A stretch of DNA of 28,316 nt from positions 1-28,316 of the forward strand of contig JAYMTA010000465.1 in the NCBI GenBank assembly GCA_036897625.1. The letters run 5' to 3'. Made by a program: the position numbers and the translations under genes. The stretch is from Pelargonium cotyledonis (taxonomy: Eukaryota; Streptophyta; Magnoliopsida; Geraniales; Geraniaceae). Position 1 is the stretch's first letter, and every line of letters starts with the position of its first letter. Positions 1-10,778 of the stretch are shown here, one piece after another. The notes beneath the pieces were generated by a model. That model did no database searches and was not told the origin of the DNA. It saw only the letters and a program-made list of their open reading frames with translations.

Positions 1-1110
1 ATACTCCCCGATGGGTCGGTTATAATCGTCGGGGGGCGGTTCGAGAACAATGTCGAGTACTACCCGCCGAGAAACGGCGTCGTTGAGCTGCCGTTTTTGG
101 GGGAAGCTGCGGACGACCAACCCGACAATCTCTACCCGTACGTGCATTTACTGCCCGACGGCCACCTTTTTATTTTCGCTAACAATAAAGCGATCATGTT
201 CGATCACGTGACCAACGTGGTGGTGAGAAATTATCCGGTGTTGGATGGGGGCCCACGGAACTACCCGTCCGCCGGATCATCCGCGATGCTGGCCCTACAG
301 GGAGATTATTCAACGGCTGTGATCGGCGTGTGCGGGGGGCCCGACTATGGAGTGTTTATTAATAAGCTCATCAACTCACCGGCGCACGGGAGCTGCGGGC
401 GCATTGTAGCGACAGCGCCCGACCCGGTTTGGGAGATGGAGCAGATGCCAATGTGGCGGATCATGGGCGATATGATAATGCTCCCAACCGGCGACGTTCT
501 GATCATTAACGGCGCTGGAGCCGGGTCTCAAGGGGTTGGGCAAGGATCCAACCCGATTTTGAACCCGGTGTTTTACCAATCCGACTTGCCACCCGGGCGC
601 CGGTTCATGACGCTGAACCCGGGTACGGTGCCTAGAATGTACCATTCCACGGCGAATCTCTTGCCGGACGGTCGGGTACTTCTCGCTGGAAGCAACACGC
701 ATTACGTATACGATTTCAATTCCGATTTCCCAACAGAGCTCCGGGTTGAGGCGTTCTCGCCGGGGTACTTGGCGGCGGACCGGTTGAACCTACGTCCGGG
801 GATAGAGGCGGCGCCGGAGGCGGTACGGTACGGGGAGGTGTTCGACGTTTTGGTGGGGGTGGCGGCTCCGGTGGCGGGGCTGGTGGAGGTGAACTTGGCG
901 AGCGCGCCGTTCTCGACACACTCGTTCTCGCAGGGACAGAGATGGGTGAAGCTGAACGGGGCTCCGGCGGCCCCGGACGCTGCGGGGAAGTATAGGATCA
1001 GCTGTACGGCACCGCCGAACGGGATGGTTGCGCCGCCGGGCTATTACATGGCGTTTGCGGTTCACCAGGGCGTGCCAAGTGTCGCACGGTGGATCCATGT
1101 TGGCGCCTAA
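1..1110 (+). CDS. Glyoxal oxidase-like (galactose oxidase-type) protein, C-terminal part
   Basis: The frame is open from base 1 and stops with TAA at 1108-1110. About 369 residues are visible; the N-terminus lies outside the window, so no start is called. Family knowledge: GLOX proteins are secreted copper-radical oxidases that oxidise aldehydes or alcohols and release H2O2 in the cell wall. Visible support: repeated LLPDG-x-(L/V) kelch-blade strands; the RMYHS motif, whose Tyr (640-642) and His (643-645) match copper ligands; and THSFSQGQR, whose His (919-921) matches the last copper ligand. A C-terminal DUF1929-like domain starts near PTELRVEAFSPGYL. The crosslinked Cys and Tyr would be upstream and cannot be checked. 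No intron is seen. Base composition is GC-rich, in sharp contrast to the AT-rich flanks. An AATAAA at 1266-1271 is a possible poly(A) signal. The family call is strong; the substrate is unknown. Confidence 0.93.
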   Translation: MLPDGSVIIVGGRFENNVEYYPPRNGVVELPFLGEAADDQPDNLYPYVHLLPDGHLFIFANNKAIMFDHVTNVVVRNYPVLDGGPRNYPSAGSSAMLALQGDYSTAVIGVCGGPDYGVFINKLINSPAHGSCGRIVATAPDPVWEMEQMPMWRIMGDMIMLPTGDVLIINGAGAGSQGVGQGSNPILNPVFYQSDLPPGRRFMTLNPGTVPRMYHSTANLLPDGRVLLAGSNTHYVYDFNSDFPTELRVEAFSPGYLAADRLNLRPGIEAAPEAVRYGEVFDVLVGVAAPVAGLVEVNLASAPFSTHSFSQGQRWVKLNGAPAAPDAAGKYRISCTAPPNGMVAPPGYYMAFAVHQGVPSVARWIHVGA

Positions 1111-2201
1111 TTTAGAAAATATAGACTATAGCCGTTTTTTGTTTATTCTTAGAAAGAAAAAAAGTTGACTATTTGATTAACTGAACTGAAATGAAATGAA
1201 ATGAAATAATGGTTGGGCTGGGCCGAGTAATGGGCCTTGTCCATGTTTAGGGGTTGGATTGTACTAATAAAATGTACAAGAATCACATGAATGAAAAATC
1301 ATTGATGTTGTAATCAATTTGATTGGGTAGTATAAACAATTTTTGTACACAATATGGTCCATTGTTCAAGTGCATGCATTGAGTTGGACAAATAAAATGT
1401 ATAAGGGTCACATGAATGAAAAATAATTGATTTTGCTACTAAAATTTGTGAGGAACATGACGAATTTGGTCTTTTAAACGAAATGTATTAATTCCGTTTC
1501 GTACAAAAAAAAAAAACATGAAAACTTCATGTTTGATATACACTATTGACTTTCTTTAGTAGCACATAGTGATGCCATAGTTGTAAATTTGAAGTGATCC
1601 ACAAGGTATTAACTTTGTTGAACACAACTTGGACCACTATGGAAGCTTATGTATTGAGATCATATTGAATCTTATTAGAAGATGCTAGGTTTGGGACTTG
1701 GGTCCTCATAGTACCTTTCTTTAAGGAAAGGTGTGGGTAGGATTGAGGGAGTCCTAAAGTATGCAACCTATGGGTCAATAGTATGAAAAAGAATCAATAC
1801 TTTTGGTTCATTAAAGAAGACAAAAAGATACTATTTGATTGGATAAAACCATTGTGAAAAAAGCTAGCTAGGTACTATATATTCATTAGACCTAAAGGTC
1901 GAGGGAGTGGTGGTAATAGGGCATCTTATTTTCTGCCCTCAAATGCTAAGGTTCCTTAATAACATATTCAAAGAAACATTTAGAATTTGCTTTAGTTTTT
2001 ATAAGTTCAAATCATTTTTGTGTTTACAAGAGATATCGGTGTTTGATGACACTTCAGATTAGTTACTCAGAAAAACATTTGTAGACTAAATTTTCATTAT
2101 TAATGTTTCATTTTTTTTGATAAGGGTACAAACGATTTGCAGTTATTGTACACATACAAAGCAAGCAATGTCGTGACAAACCCTAACACCCAACCCTAAC
2201 C
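1111..2201. other. Spacer between converging genes
   Basis: AT-rich DNA between the 3' ends of the oxidase (plus) and the NPF transporter (minus). It should contain both 3' untranslated regions. An AATAAA stands at 1266 on the plus strand. A short AAATG microsatellite lies near 1189-1208 and an A-tract at 1506-1517. I see no coding potential. Confidence 0.7.
1251..1436. repeat. Imperfect direct repeat, period 125 bp
   Basis: About 45 bp beginning AATAAAATGTA at 1266 recurs at 1391 with a handful of mismatches; both copies contain TCACATGAATGAAAAAT. The base run just before each copy (TTGGA) is also shared, so the duplicated unit may have been longer. It may be a decayed local duplication. 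One copy contains the candidate AATAAA poly(A) signal. Confidence 0.6.
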
Positions 2202-5200
2202 CTAAGCCAAAGACCCATCTCTCCCATCACTCTCAGTCTCATAACACCCAACCACAGCCTTGCTTCTCTTCACATTCTTGTAACTATACCTCCTAGCCAA
2301 CACCACATACACACACAAATTGGCTCCAACCATTGCTCCCAACATCCAATAAAACCTATCCAACCTACTACTATTCAAATCCTTCCCAAACCAGCTTTGT
2401 CCATTCTTTTCTGTCACATGATCCACAATAGTGATCAAGAGACTACTGAGGAAATTTGATGCACCCATCACACTAAGGTAAAAGGCAATGCCCAAACTCC
2501 TCATGGAATCAGGAACTTGGTCATAAAAATACTCTTGCAACCCTACAATGGTGAACCCATCACCCACACCTATGATCACAAACTGTGGAGCCAACCATAG
2601 CACACTCATGGTGCTTGAGCCAATGTGAGGTCCATTTTGGTAGACAACATGGAGTCTTTTGTTTTCTACCCATGCAGCTACAATCATGGTGGTGATGGAG
2701 AAGACCATACCTATGCCTATCCTTTGGAGGATGCTGATCCCTCTCTCATTACCTGCACGGGCGGATTCAAAACTTTTAGTTAGCGGATATGAAGTTATTG
2801 AATAAGCATTTTGTCTCAAAATGAATGTCGATGTTTCTATCTTCGGAAACATTTAAAATAAGATAATTTGTGTAATATATTTACTCTTATATTCTCGTAA
2901 TAATGTGTTATAACAAACTTGGGGATAATCGCAGTCGCAGAAATTACCTGTGGTGCGTCTTAGGATTGGTACAAGGACTTTCTCGTAGAATGTGACGGAG
3001 ACGATCATGGAAATGGCGGCAAGGGAGAAGATGGAGGCGGGAGGGATGAGGAAGCGGCCGCCGGAGATGGTGCGGTCCAAGGTGGCGGCTTGCTTGATGA
3101 AGAAAGTGGAGGTTTGTGCCACACTTATGCCAAATGGTAGGGTTGCTAGCCAAATGGGTATCATGTTGAGAAGGAGCTTCATTTCCTCTACTTTTGTCAC
3201 CGTTTGGAGCCTCCATGGATCCTTTTGCTCCTCCATTGTGTTCGCATTGTCCTCAATCACTGCTGCTTTGTCCAAAAATCTAAAACACAAACATAAATTG
3301 TGTTACTAAGCATAGAGTAACGTCGTATATTCTAAATATAATATAAAATAACGAACGCATAAATTGCTTTATTGATTATTTGACTGAATCACAATAGTCA
3401 CGTATATATTATATTTTGAAAAGTGATTACTTACTTGAGTTTCTCGGTGTGACACAAGAGTCTCCCTTGAGTCTTCTCGTACAAAAGTGCAGGGTTTGAG
3501 GGATAAGCAACCTTCCTCTTCTTAACAGCCGCAACAAGAACCTGCAGCATCGGAGTCAACGGACTTCCGGTAGGGTTCCGGTAACGGTAAAACCGCCGGC
3601 CAGAGATAAATACGACCAGCGAAACGGCCATAACCGCCGTGAGCATGATGTCAGCAGCTCCCCAGCTAAAACGGTCTTGAATATAGACAACGAGAGTGAC
3701 ACCAAGTAGGAGACCACAACAGAGACCAAAGTTCCACCAGTTGAAGTAGGACATTTTCTTTCTCCGTTCGCCGGAGTGGTCGTCGTCGAACTGGTCGGCG
3801 CCGAAGCTCTCGAGGGAGGGCTTGTGTCCGCCGGTGCCGATGGAGATAAGGTAGATGGAGAGGAAGAAGAAGAGCTCGTGGATCTTTCTTGGTTCTTGGC
3901 ATGTCTCTCCTTTGCATGCCTTCAAGCTTGGCAAGAACCATGACAGTGTCAACAAAATCAAACCCTAGTTTTTTTCGTCAAAACAAAGAGAAAATGAATC
4001 AGTGTCCATGCAAGTTTTAGGGTGATTATTCTTTAAAAAAAAATGTGGATCGGTAATATATGTGTGAGGTACTGATGTGACGTTTGATTTTATCTGATCT
4101 CAGCTTGCTAGCGTATTTTTTTTTTATTGTTCACGTATCTACGTGCACTACTCAACTATGGAATTAAGGAAATTACTATGAGGTAGACAATGGAGGAAAC
4201 CAAAACTGTACGGAAACGACCAAGGTAAGCATCGGCCAAGAACCCTCCCAATAATGGCATCAAGGTGGTGACACCAGACCAGTAGTTCACATTTTTTGCA
4301 GCTGTCTTCAGATCTTGATGAATGACCCTTGTAAGGTATAGAATCAAGCTTGTTGCTAACCCAAAGTAGCTCAGTCTCTCACTAAACTCTATAGCTGTTA
4401 GAAGAAAAAAAACACGTTATTAGGATATATGAACTGAAAACAATTGAACTATTAAGTAAAAACGGTGCGTCACATGTTAGTCGTATTACGAAATATATCT
4501 GCACTCTAATGGCTTCTCAAATAACGTTAAAGTCAAATACTTCACTATTTTAAAGTATTTTCATTTATGCGGCAAAAGTTATCTTATTGTATTCAGAGCA
4601 TAGAATATTTTGAGTGGTTTTTAGAAGGATAAATAGTCAACTTGTCTACGGTGGAAACTAAGGTCTAGAAAGTACGCTTTTCTTCAAGTGGATGGACACA
4701 ATGTGCATGGAGAAGAAGATATTAATAATAAAAGGAAGCACAAACAAGCTTGAGTGTGCCAAGAGATTAAGATCATGCTTATTGTAAAAATAGAGTTTAA
4801 ACAACGTATTAAGAAGTCAACAACATAAATCCATACTCTTTACCGAATAAAAGATGATATATATATAAATCAATACGCGTGCATGTATTCATGCCTTTGA
4901 CGCGTCCAATCAAATTTCGTATATGTGTGAGTTGCTAGTGATGCACACGATATTATGCACCACGCACAATGATAAGTGCGTGATACACACAAATAATTTT
5001 GTCCAACATATGAAACATTTTCTGGAATGAAAGATTAGATGGACACATCCTATCAAATACACTTTATTTACGTGGTTGGCAATTGCCAAAACCATGCATG
5101 GCCTCATCAACGAATTTGGTTACTTCTGTAGAACAAGATAAGAGTGTACTATGTGCTCCATAGGGACCTCCACAGTACTTCCATGCATTGTTTGAACACT

Positions 5201-5630
5201 ATAATGGTTTGCTTGGTTGCCAAGAAAATGAGAGAAAATATAGAAAGAAAATGTCAAAACTCAACTCCAACTTTAACACTCCCTCAAGTGCAAGTTAGAG
5301 AAGAGAGAACGATTCATGCATGTAGACAGAAGTCGAGGAGATAAGGGAGATGAGTCTATACCGAAACAGAACAAACTTTTGTTATTTATTTTGTACCACG
5401 ATAAAAATGTTACTTAAAGCACACAATATAGATATTCGGTCCTTACCAATAATGAAAAGTGAAGCTTTCCAAACACCGGTAGAAGATCGTAGAGGAATCA
5501 TCCCTTTGTGATCGACTGAGGAATCGAATACCCATTTTTCTTGATTGCGATCGATGTCAAGATCATCAAGAACAAAACCATTTTTTGGTTCTTGGTGAGT
5601 TTCAATGCTGAGTTCTTCAATCTTCTTCAT
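2202..5630 (-). CDS. NRT1/PTR family transporter, NPF5.6/NPF5.7-like
   Basis: Five exons join in frame with GT-AG introns: 5630-5447, 4394-4177, 3964-3435, 3279-2948, 2752-2202, giving 604 aa and a TAG stop. A GTG one codon upstream is ignored in favour of ATG at 5630-5628. This is an MFS proton-coupled transporter of about 12 membrane helices. Visible motifs: EFSER (ExxER proton-coupling motif, residues 64-68) in helix 1; NYWSGVTTLMPLLGGFLAD; the PTR signature GTGGHKPSLESFGADQFDDD; FNWWNFG; and the C-terminal VPDSMRSLGIAFYLS with SSRLDRFYW. Length is typical of the family. The hydrophilic loop between halves spans exons 3 and 4. From memory the sequence is closest to Arabidopsis NPF5.6/NPF5.7. 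NPF substrates (nitrate, peptides, hormones, glucosinolates) cannot be inferred from sequence. Intron 1 is 1052 bp; the others are 155-212 bp. Confidence 0.94.
4395..5446 (-). other. Intron 1 of the NPF gene
   Basis: A 1052-bp intron with a GTAAGG donor (from 5446) and a TTCTAACAG acceptor (ending 4395). The reading frame is split inside residue 62, in the first helix. No transposon termini were recognised in it. Two short open frames here have no family likeness and are treated as chance. Confidence 0.8.
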
Positions 5631-5760
5631 CACTTGAGAAGAAAGAAGGAGATGGTTGTGGATATAGTTAAGCTATATGCTTTGTGTGAGAGAGTTGTGT
5701 GATGTTTTGGTGGTGAAATGAGGATTGGTTTGGACCTCTTAATTAAATAGAGAGAATACA
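5631..5760 (-). promoter_or_regulatory. Probable leader and core promoter of the NPF gene
   Basis: Reading on the minus strand, a TATA-like CTATTTAATTAAG lies around 5739-5751, about 110-120 bp before the ATG. A pyrimidine-rich leader follows (CATCTCCTTCTTTCTTCTC just before the start). A start site near 5710-5720 would fit usual TATA spacing; this is inferred from composition only. Confidence 0.35.
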
Positions 5761-8080
5761 TAATAGTGTAATGATGTTGCTTTCTTGACACTAATTGATT
5801 TGAGATTTTAACAATTCTCCACCAAGATTTGAAAATGGAAACAGTACAATTAATGTTTTTTTTTTTTTTTTTTTCTTCTTCTTAATTTTTTAATATTTAA
5901 TAGCATGTTACTAACTCTAATTATATGTACAAATCTTAAGACAAAAGTACAACTAAAACTTTAAATAAATTAATAATTGAGGCTAATATTCTAACGCATC
6001 CACTCAAGAACTCTAATTTAATATACTAATTTGATAAAATTAAAGAATAAATAAGATGTCATTGTGATAGAATATTAGAGCATTTTGGGGGGCCAATTTT
6101 TAAAAGAAAATAGTGCAAAATAGAATAGTTACATTTGGACCACAAAATCACTATTGGAATGATTTGTTTTATTTATGTAAATTAAATAAGTTCTACTTTT
6201 ATTTGTGTCAATGATTAATATTAATTTCTATATGTTTTGTTTTTGTCCTACAATGTTATTTCCTTTAAAAAAAAAATTCTCTCAAAATTCTGCTTCTCCT
6301 TCTCTTACCACACATATACATAGACTGAGGATGATTGATTTAATTGAAAACACAATTTGGAATAAGCTAAACAACCATTAAAATGTAAGGATCCAGCGGA
6401 GTCGTTCCGCTCCCACAAATTCATTGGAATGAAAAATATGATTATATAAATATATGTATTATAAAATAATGCCTTGAACACTAAATGTCTAAACACATTA
6501 AATATGATAGTGAGTTACAATGAGTAATGGCCATTTTCACCAACATTTTATCATTAAATTAGTTTCCCAAACTTGTCTTAATTGATATGAGAATTTGAAG
6601 AGCTATTACTTGATGGGACTTTGGATATAATTTTTTATTTGGCTAAGCCTAAAACATTGTTCATGTGTTTATAAACTTAATCCCATTATTTATTCCACTT
6701 AAGTTAAATATGTGGTGAGGGTTTTTGGTAGCCACTTAAGAAAAAGATTCTGATTACTACTCATTTAGTGGCTCATTTCATCAACATATATAATTAATGG
6801 AAAACAATATTATTGCAAACTTGCAATATACTATTAAGTAAAGATCTAAAACAACACAAATGGATTAATATTAAAACTAGATCAACCATTATCATCTAAT
6901 GAATTTGACCTAGAGACTCTTTTTGATGATATTGTTAATTTTGATTTCAAATCAAAGATATACATTTATAATATATATAACAAATTAATTATAATTATTA
7001 CGTTCAAATTTCTCTCACATCTTTTCAAATCTCAATCATATCAATCTCAACAAAATAACGCAATCTTATATCTTTTTCCGATAAGTCTTGTTCATGACAC
7101 ATAAAAATAGCTAATGTATAAAGTATTTTTATATGTGTCGGCATATCTATAAAGTTTAAGACATACCGTGATACTTTACGCGCAAACATAAATTAAAAAT
7201 CAGTGATATATATAAACTCTAAAGCCTACCTACAAGAGAGTACAAGATGGAATCTTGATAAGTGGTTGTGCTGTGGTTACAATGATCCTAAATTGCATCC
7301 ATAGCTTTTTCATGGTGCTTGGAGCACTCTCTTTATATTATATATATAACAAAAAACACTATTCAAATGCTAATTTTGTCGGCACATATATTTTTTGATA
7401 GACAAATATTCTCACTTTTTTTTTTATATCAATCAAGTATTGAATCTGAGATCTTAAAACAAGCAAACGTTTTTAGCCATATGTTTTGATGATAGTAGGT
7501 GCATACATGATCTTTGTAGAGAGCAAAAAGCAATTGGCCTCTTCATTTTAGATGGAGCCAATTGGGATATTGTAGTGGGATATGCTATGACTTATTATTG
7601 TTCAATGAACCAGTGTTTTGTTTTCAATTTTAGCTTCTCTTTTTCATGGCAGCTTTTACAAATGAAAACAACCCAACTCCTGAAAGTTGTGAATTATGGT
7701 GTGCAAGGTGAGAGATTGATGAAAAAACCATTCTTTTTTCATTGGGTACTTTCCAAAAACAGTTGGTGGGTTAAGAATCACAGTTCTTATTCTTTTTATA
7801 TGGATATGATCTTATGTTCTTTCTCAAAATGGGAAGTAGAGAATATTTGACCTAGCTAGTTACATGTGAGTTTTGGTTTCTATGTTATAACTCATGAAAT
7901 TATATTTATGTGTCATAGTCCGATAGACGTCATGAAATTAACGTGTTTAGATACACACATTTTGTAATTGGGTCGGAGAACCCAACACGTTTAATAATTG
8001 TGTTTAGCCTTCTAAATACGCGCGCACCATTATTTAGATGTTTGTGACATGTATCGTGCACCAACATGCTCATGTTGTGT
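5761..8080. other. AT-rich spacer, no supported gene
   Basis: Upstream region of the NPF gene. It contains a T18-type tract at about 5855-5873 and many short A/T runs. Several short open frames exist but are lysine-, phenylalanine- or isoleucine-rich with no domain likeness. One SINE-like remnant is listed separately. Confidence 0.6.
7391..7480 (-). mobile_element. Possible decayed SINE
   Basis: Read on the minus strand: an A-box-like ATGGCTAAAAACG, then a B-box-like CAGATTCAATACTTG, an internal A-run, and a 3' end GTCTATCAAAAAA. This order matches pol III-derived plant SINEs. I found no clear target-site duplication, so boundaries and identity are tentative. Confidence 0.35.
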
Positions 8081-8132
8081 GTACACGATCCATTAGTTTT
8101 TTTTTTTTTGAAAGGTACACGATCCATTGGTT
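8081..8132 (-). mobile_element. Micro-insertion: CTTTC-poly(A) stub with target duplication
   Basis: The repeats at 8081-8098 and 8115-8132 are 18 bp with one mismatch (GTACACGATCCATT then A/G then GTT). The 16 bp between them read, on the minus strand, CTTTC followed by 11 A. This is the layout of target-primed reverse transcription with almost complete 5' truncation. Confidence 0.6.
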
Positions 8133-8251
8133 AGATGTCGTATCCCACTATGGATAATTTTAAGAGTATAGTTTTTAATTAATAGTGGACCAATTGAAAA
8201 CGTGATGAAATGATAAGAATGTTCCAATTATTATGATGAGATATAAGGACA

Positions 8252-9134
8252 TTAGTTCAATTTGATGGTTGAATTTTAAACAAAAAGCCAAAGTAGTGGC
8301 TGAACTTTCAAAAGTGACAAACTAGTAGCTGAACTTTTAAAAAATTAAACAAAATAGTGGTTACCGTTAGATATCAGTTAACTTTAACGGTTACTTGTTA
8401 ATTTGATGTCATTGACTAATGTTTACTAATTTTGACTAATCCAATTTTTTATATATAAAAAATATGTTACTATTCGCATGTTCGTTTTTTACAAAAAAAT
8501 TAACTTAATATATGTTTTTCAGCTAACACGATTATTAATTTAAATTTTACAAAAGAAAAAGTACGGACAAAAAAATAGCCACGTTCTAACTAAAATAACT
8601 TAATTAATAATTTTTTAAGAAAAACATAATTATATGTTTGTTTAAAAATACATATTCATACGACGGTCTCAACATTTTTATTTGATTCGAGAAAAAAAAT
8701 ATTTAAAAAAAGAAATTTTTGCATAAATAAAAATTTTGTTTAATATTTTTGGTTTACAAATATAAATATTTAAAAAAAAATGAAGTTACATGTATATTAA
8801 CATTTTTCTTAATTATGATCATTTATAGAAATTATGAATTTGATTTTTTTAGTTGAAAAATAAAATTGATAATTGTGTACGTTAAAAAAATCATGAAAAT
8901 AAAAAAAACACGTTAAAACATTAAGTTATAAAAAAATTACAAAACAAATAGAATGACAAAAAATGACCAATCAATTATGTCACATCAGCAATTAACAGTT
9001 AAAGTTAACTGATATGTAATGGTAGCCACTAATTTGTTTAACTTTTGAAAAGTTAAGCTACTAGTTTGTCACTTTTAAAAGTTCAACCACCGCTTTAATT
9101 TTTTGTTCAACGTTCAGCCACCAATTTGAACTAA
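8252..9134. mobile_element. Non-autonomous DNA element with ~170-bp terminal inverted repeats (Mutator-like or similar)
   Basis: The left end starting TTAGTTCAATTTG at 8252 is the imperfect reverse complement of the right end finishing CAAATTTGAACTAA at 9134 (roughly 80% by eye) over about 170 bp. Shared blocks include AGTGACAAACTAGTAGCT and ATATCAGTTAACTTTAAC. Each arm contains a tandemly repeated GTAGYTGAACTTT unit. The AT-rich interior of about 540 bp has no coding potential. Long inverted repeats suggest a MULE-type MITE, but I could not find a convincing 8-9 bp target duplication, so the superfamily stays open. Confidence 0.75.
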
Positions 9135-9360
9135 AGTCGTATCATGTATTAATATTGAATCATGCTTTCAGATTGATTTAGACAACTTATTTAATTGTCT
9201 TATCTTTTCAGCAACCAAAACTCACTTTGTTTAAGGTTAGATATGCTTTATCATGATCCAAATCTTTGAAATGATGAGTAAGTTTTGGTGATTAATGTAT
9301 GGAGGTAGCTGAGAGTAATATTCATACGGTTGAAAGCAAAAAAATTGGCGTCGAGATTCC

Positions 9361-9585
9361 ATTCACTATCAAAAAGTCGTAATTTGTTACGGAAATTTCT
9401 ATCACAGATCTATGAATTTCGGTCACAAAATGTAACTTATGATAAAATATTTATGTCATTATTTGGGTTGTCATAAATGGTTGTGACGAAAATTTTTGTC
9501 ACAAATGTATATCTGTGACAAAATATAATTTTAGTGACAATTTATGAAAAATTTGTGACGAAAAAATCTCATTTTTGTAGTGATT
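9361..9585. mobile_element. CACTA-type MITE with ATT target-site duplication
   Basis: The element runs 9364-9582 (219 bp). Its left end is CACTATCAAAAAGTCG and its right end, read on the minus strand, is CACTACAAAAATGAG. Both carry the CACTA terminus. The 3-bp sequence ATT stands immediately outside each end (9361-9363 and 9583-9585), the duplication length expected for CACTA (En/Spm) elements. Repeated GTCACAAA/TTTGTGAC motifs inside look like subterminal transposase-binding repeats. There is no coding capacity. Confidence 0.88.
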
Positions 9586-10480
9586 GAAGACATAAGATAA
9601 TTGTTGTTTTCATCTACTTTGAAGGTACGTTATAGATTATAGATGAAAATTTCATGTGTTGTTTTTATGGTTGACAAAAAATAGTTTCATACATTTATAA
9701 TTAGTGAAGCTTGTCATTTTTGAATTGTTTTAATTATAAAACTTATTTATGCATTCCATATTACAAATGGATGACACCACTGTGTTATTGGTTTCTAAAG
9801 TTTAGCAGTTGAATTGTATATGAAAGAAAAAGTTCAATTAAATGTTGTGAAATCATTTAGTTTTGCAAGTTTAAATCAAACTAATTCTAGCAAACATTTC
9901 TTTCTCCTTTCGTTCCAAAATAAGAAGTTGGTGTGATATCTTTACTCACGTATCCTGACACTGATACTAGTGACAATTCATGCATAATAATCAACTTAAT
10001 TATAAAAAATAAAAATAAAAATAAAATAAGTATACACTAGTTTTAGGACAAAAATTCTAAGACACAAGACAATCAATTTGAAATAAAGTATTTTATGAAG
10101 ATACTTTGTCTTTTGAAAAAAGAAATGAAACCCAAATTGTATGACTAAAGTGTGTTAAATTGCATGGACTTTGATCAATAGCTCACATAGCTCCACATAT
10201 GTGCATTGATCAATATGCATAGATTTGTCAATAGTGCATAAATAAATAATAATAATAATAATAATAATCATATGTTGGAAAAAAAATGTACCATTAATAC
10301 TTGAATATCAAGTTTACCATTATTTTAGGATAAAGCTCCTTTCATCTTTCCAATTGAAGGGATTGCAGTTGAAGCTAAACCAATCATACACTAATCCAAA
10401 ATATTGAAAATTATCATCTCACAAGTCACAATATCAAATCATAGGCAGAGAATTCATGGAGAAGATGGAGATAAAAGTAA
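9586..10480. other. Spacer downstream of TASH3
   Basis: AT-rich, without a supported gene. It contains an (AAT)n microsatellite at 10245-10268 and two copies of the palindromic TTGATCAA within 40 bp (near 10170 and 10207). The region nearest TASH3 probably includes its transcript end. Confidence 0.55.
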
Positions 10481-10648
10481 ATTATTGAAGAATGTTCACT
10501 CAAAGAACTAAGTATCTTCCTAAGCACTACATATCAAAACCAAACCAAACCAAACAAAGCAAAACAATATGGGGTTGTGTGTGTGTGTGTAGTATATGAA
10601 CTATGAACAGACATGGATGCGCTATCCGTTGATCCTCTGCGGAACTTC

Positions 10649-10728
10649 CTGCAGCTCAGAAAAATCTAATAACAGTCCGAAAGCATAAACAAGTAGGAAA
10701 GCTTGATCCTGCAGCAACTAATATTTAC
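10649..10728 (-). other. Candidate 3'-UTR intron of TASH3
   Basis: On the minus strand, AAAG then GTAAAT (donor from 10728) and TTTTTCTGAGCTGCAG (acceptor ending 10649) bound an 80-bp interval of plant-intron size. The following stretch from 10648 is less AT-rich than its surroundings and ends in a CA microsatellite. The donor lies 50 nt after the stop codon. This is inferred from splice consensus alone. Confidence 0.5.
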
Positions 10729-10778
10729 CTTTAATCTGTGAAACACCAAAAATGGCATGCTTATGAGACTTTGTCCGC

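Noticed and set aside
376-1098. Several minus-strand open frames, one very proline-rich
   Set aside because: Shadows produced by the GC-rich oxidase coding sequence; no family likeness.
2100-2130. TTATC-A8 on the minus strand, resembling another poly(A) stub
   Set aside because: No matching direct repeat was found on the two sides.
2992-3309. Open frame of 105 codons on the plus strand
   Set aside because: It is antisense to exon 4 of the NPF gene, which has family motifs on the minus strand.
7575-7850. Plus-strand open frame of 91 codons in the spacer
   Set aside because: Phe/Ser/Trp-rich composition, no domain, no promoter or splice context; taken as chance in AT-rich DNA.
8055-8087. Short inverted repeat CAACATG-CT-CATGTTG
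   Set aside because: A seven-base stem with a two-base loop is expected by chance in a window of this size and has no regulatory context.
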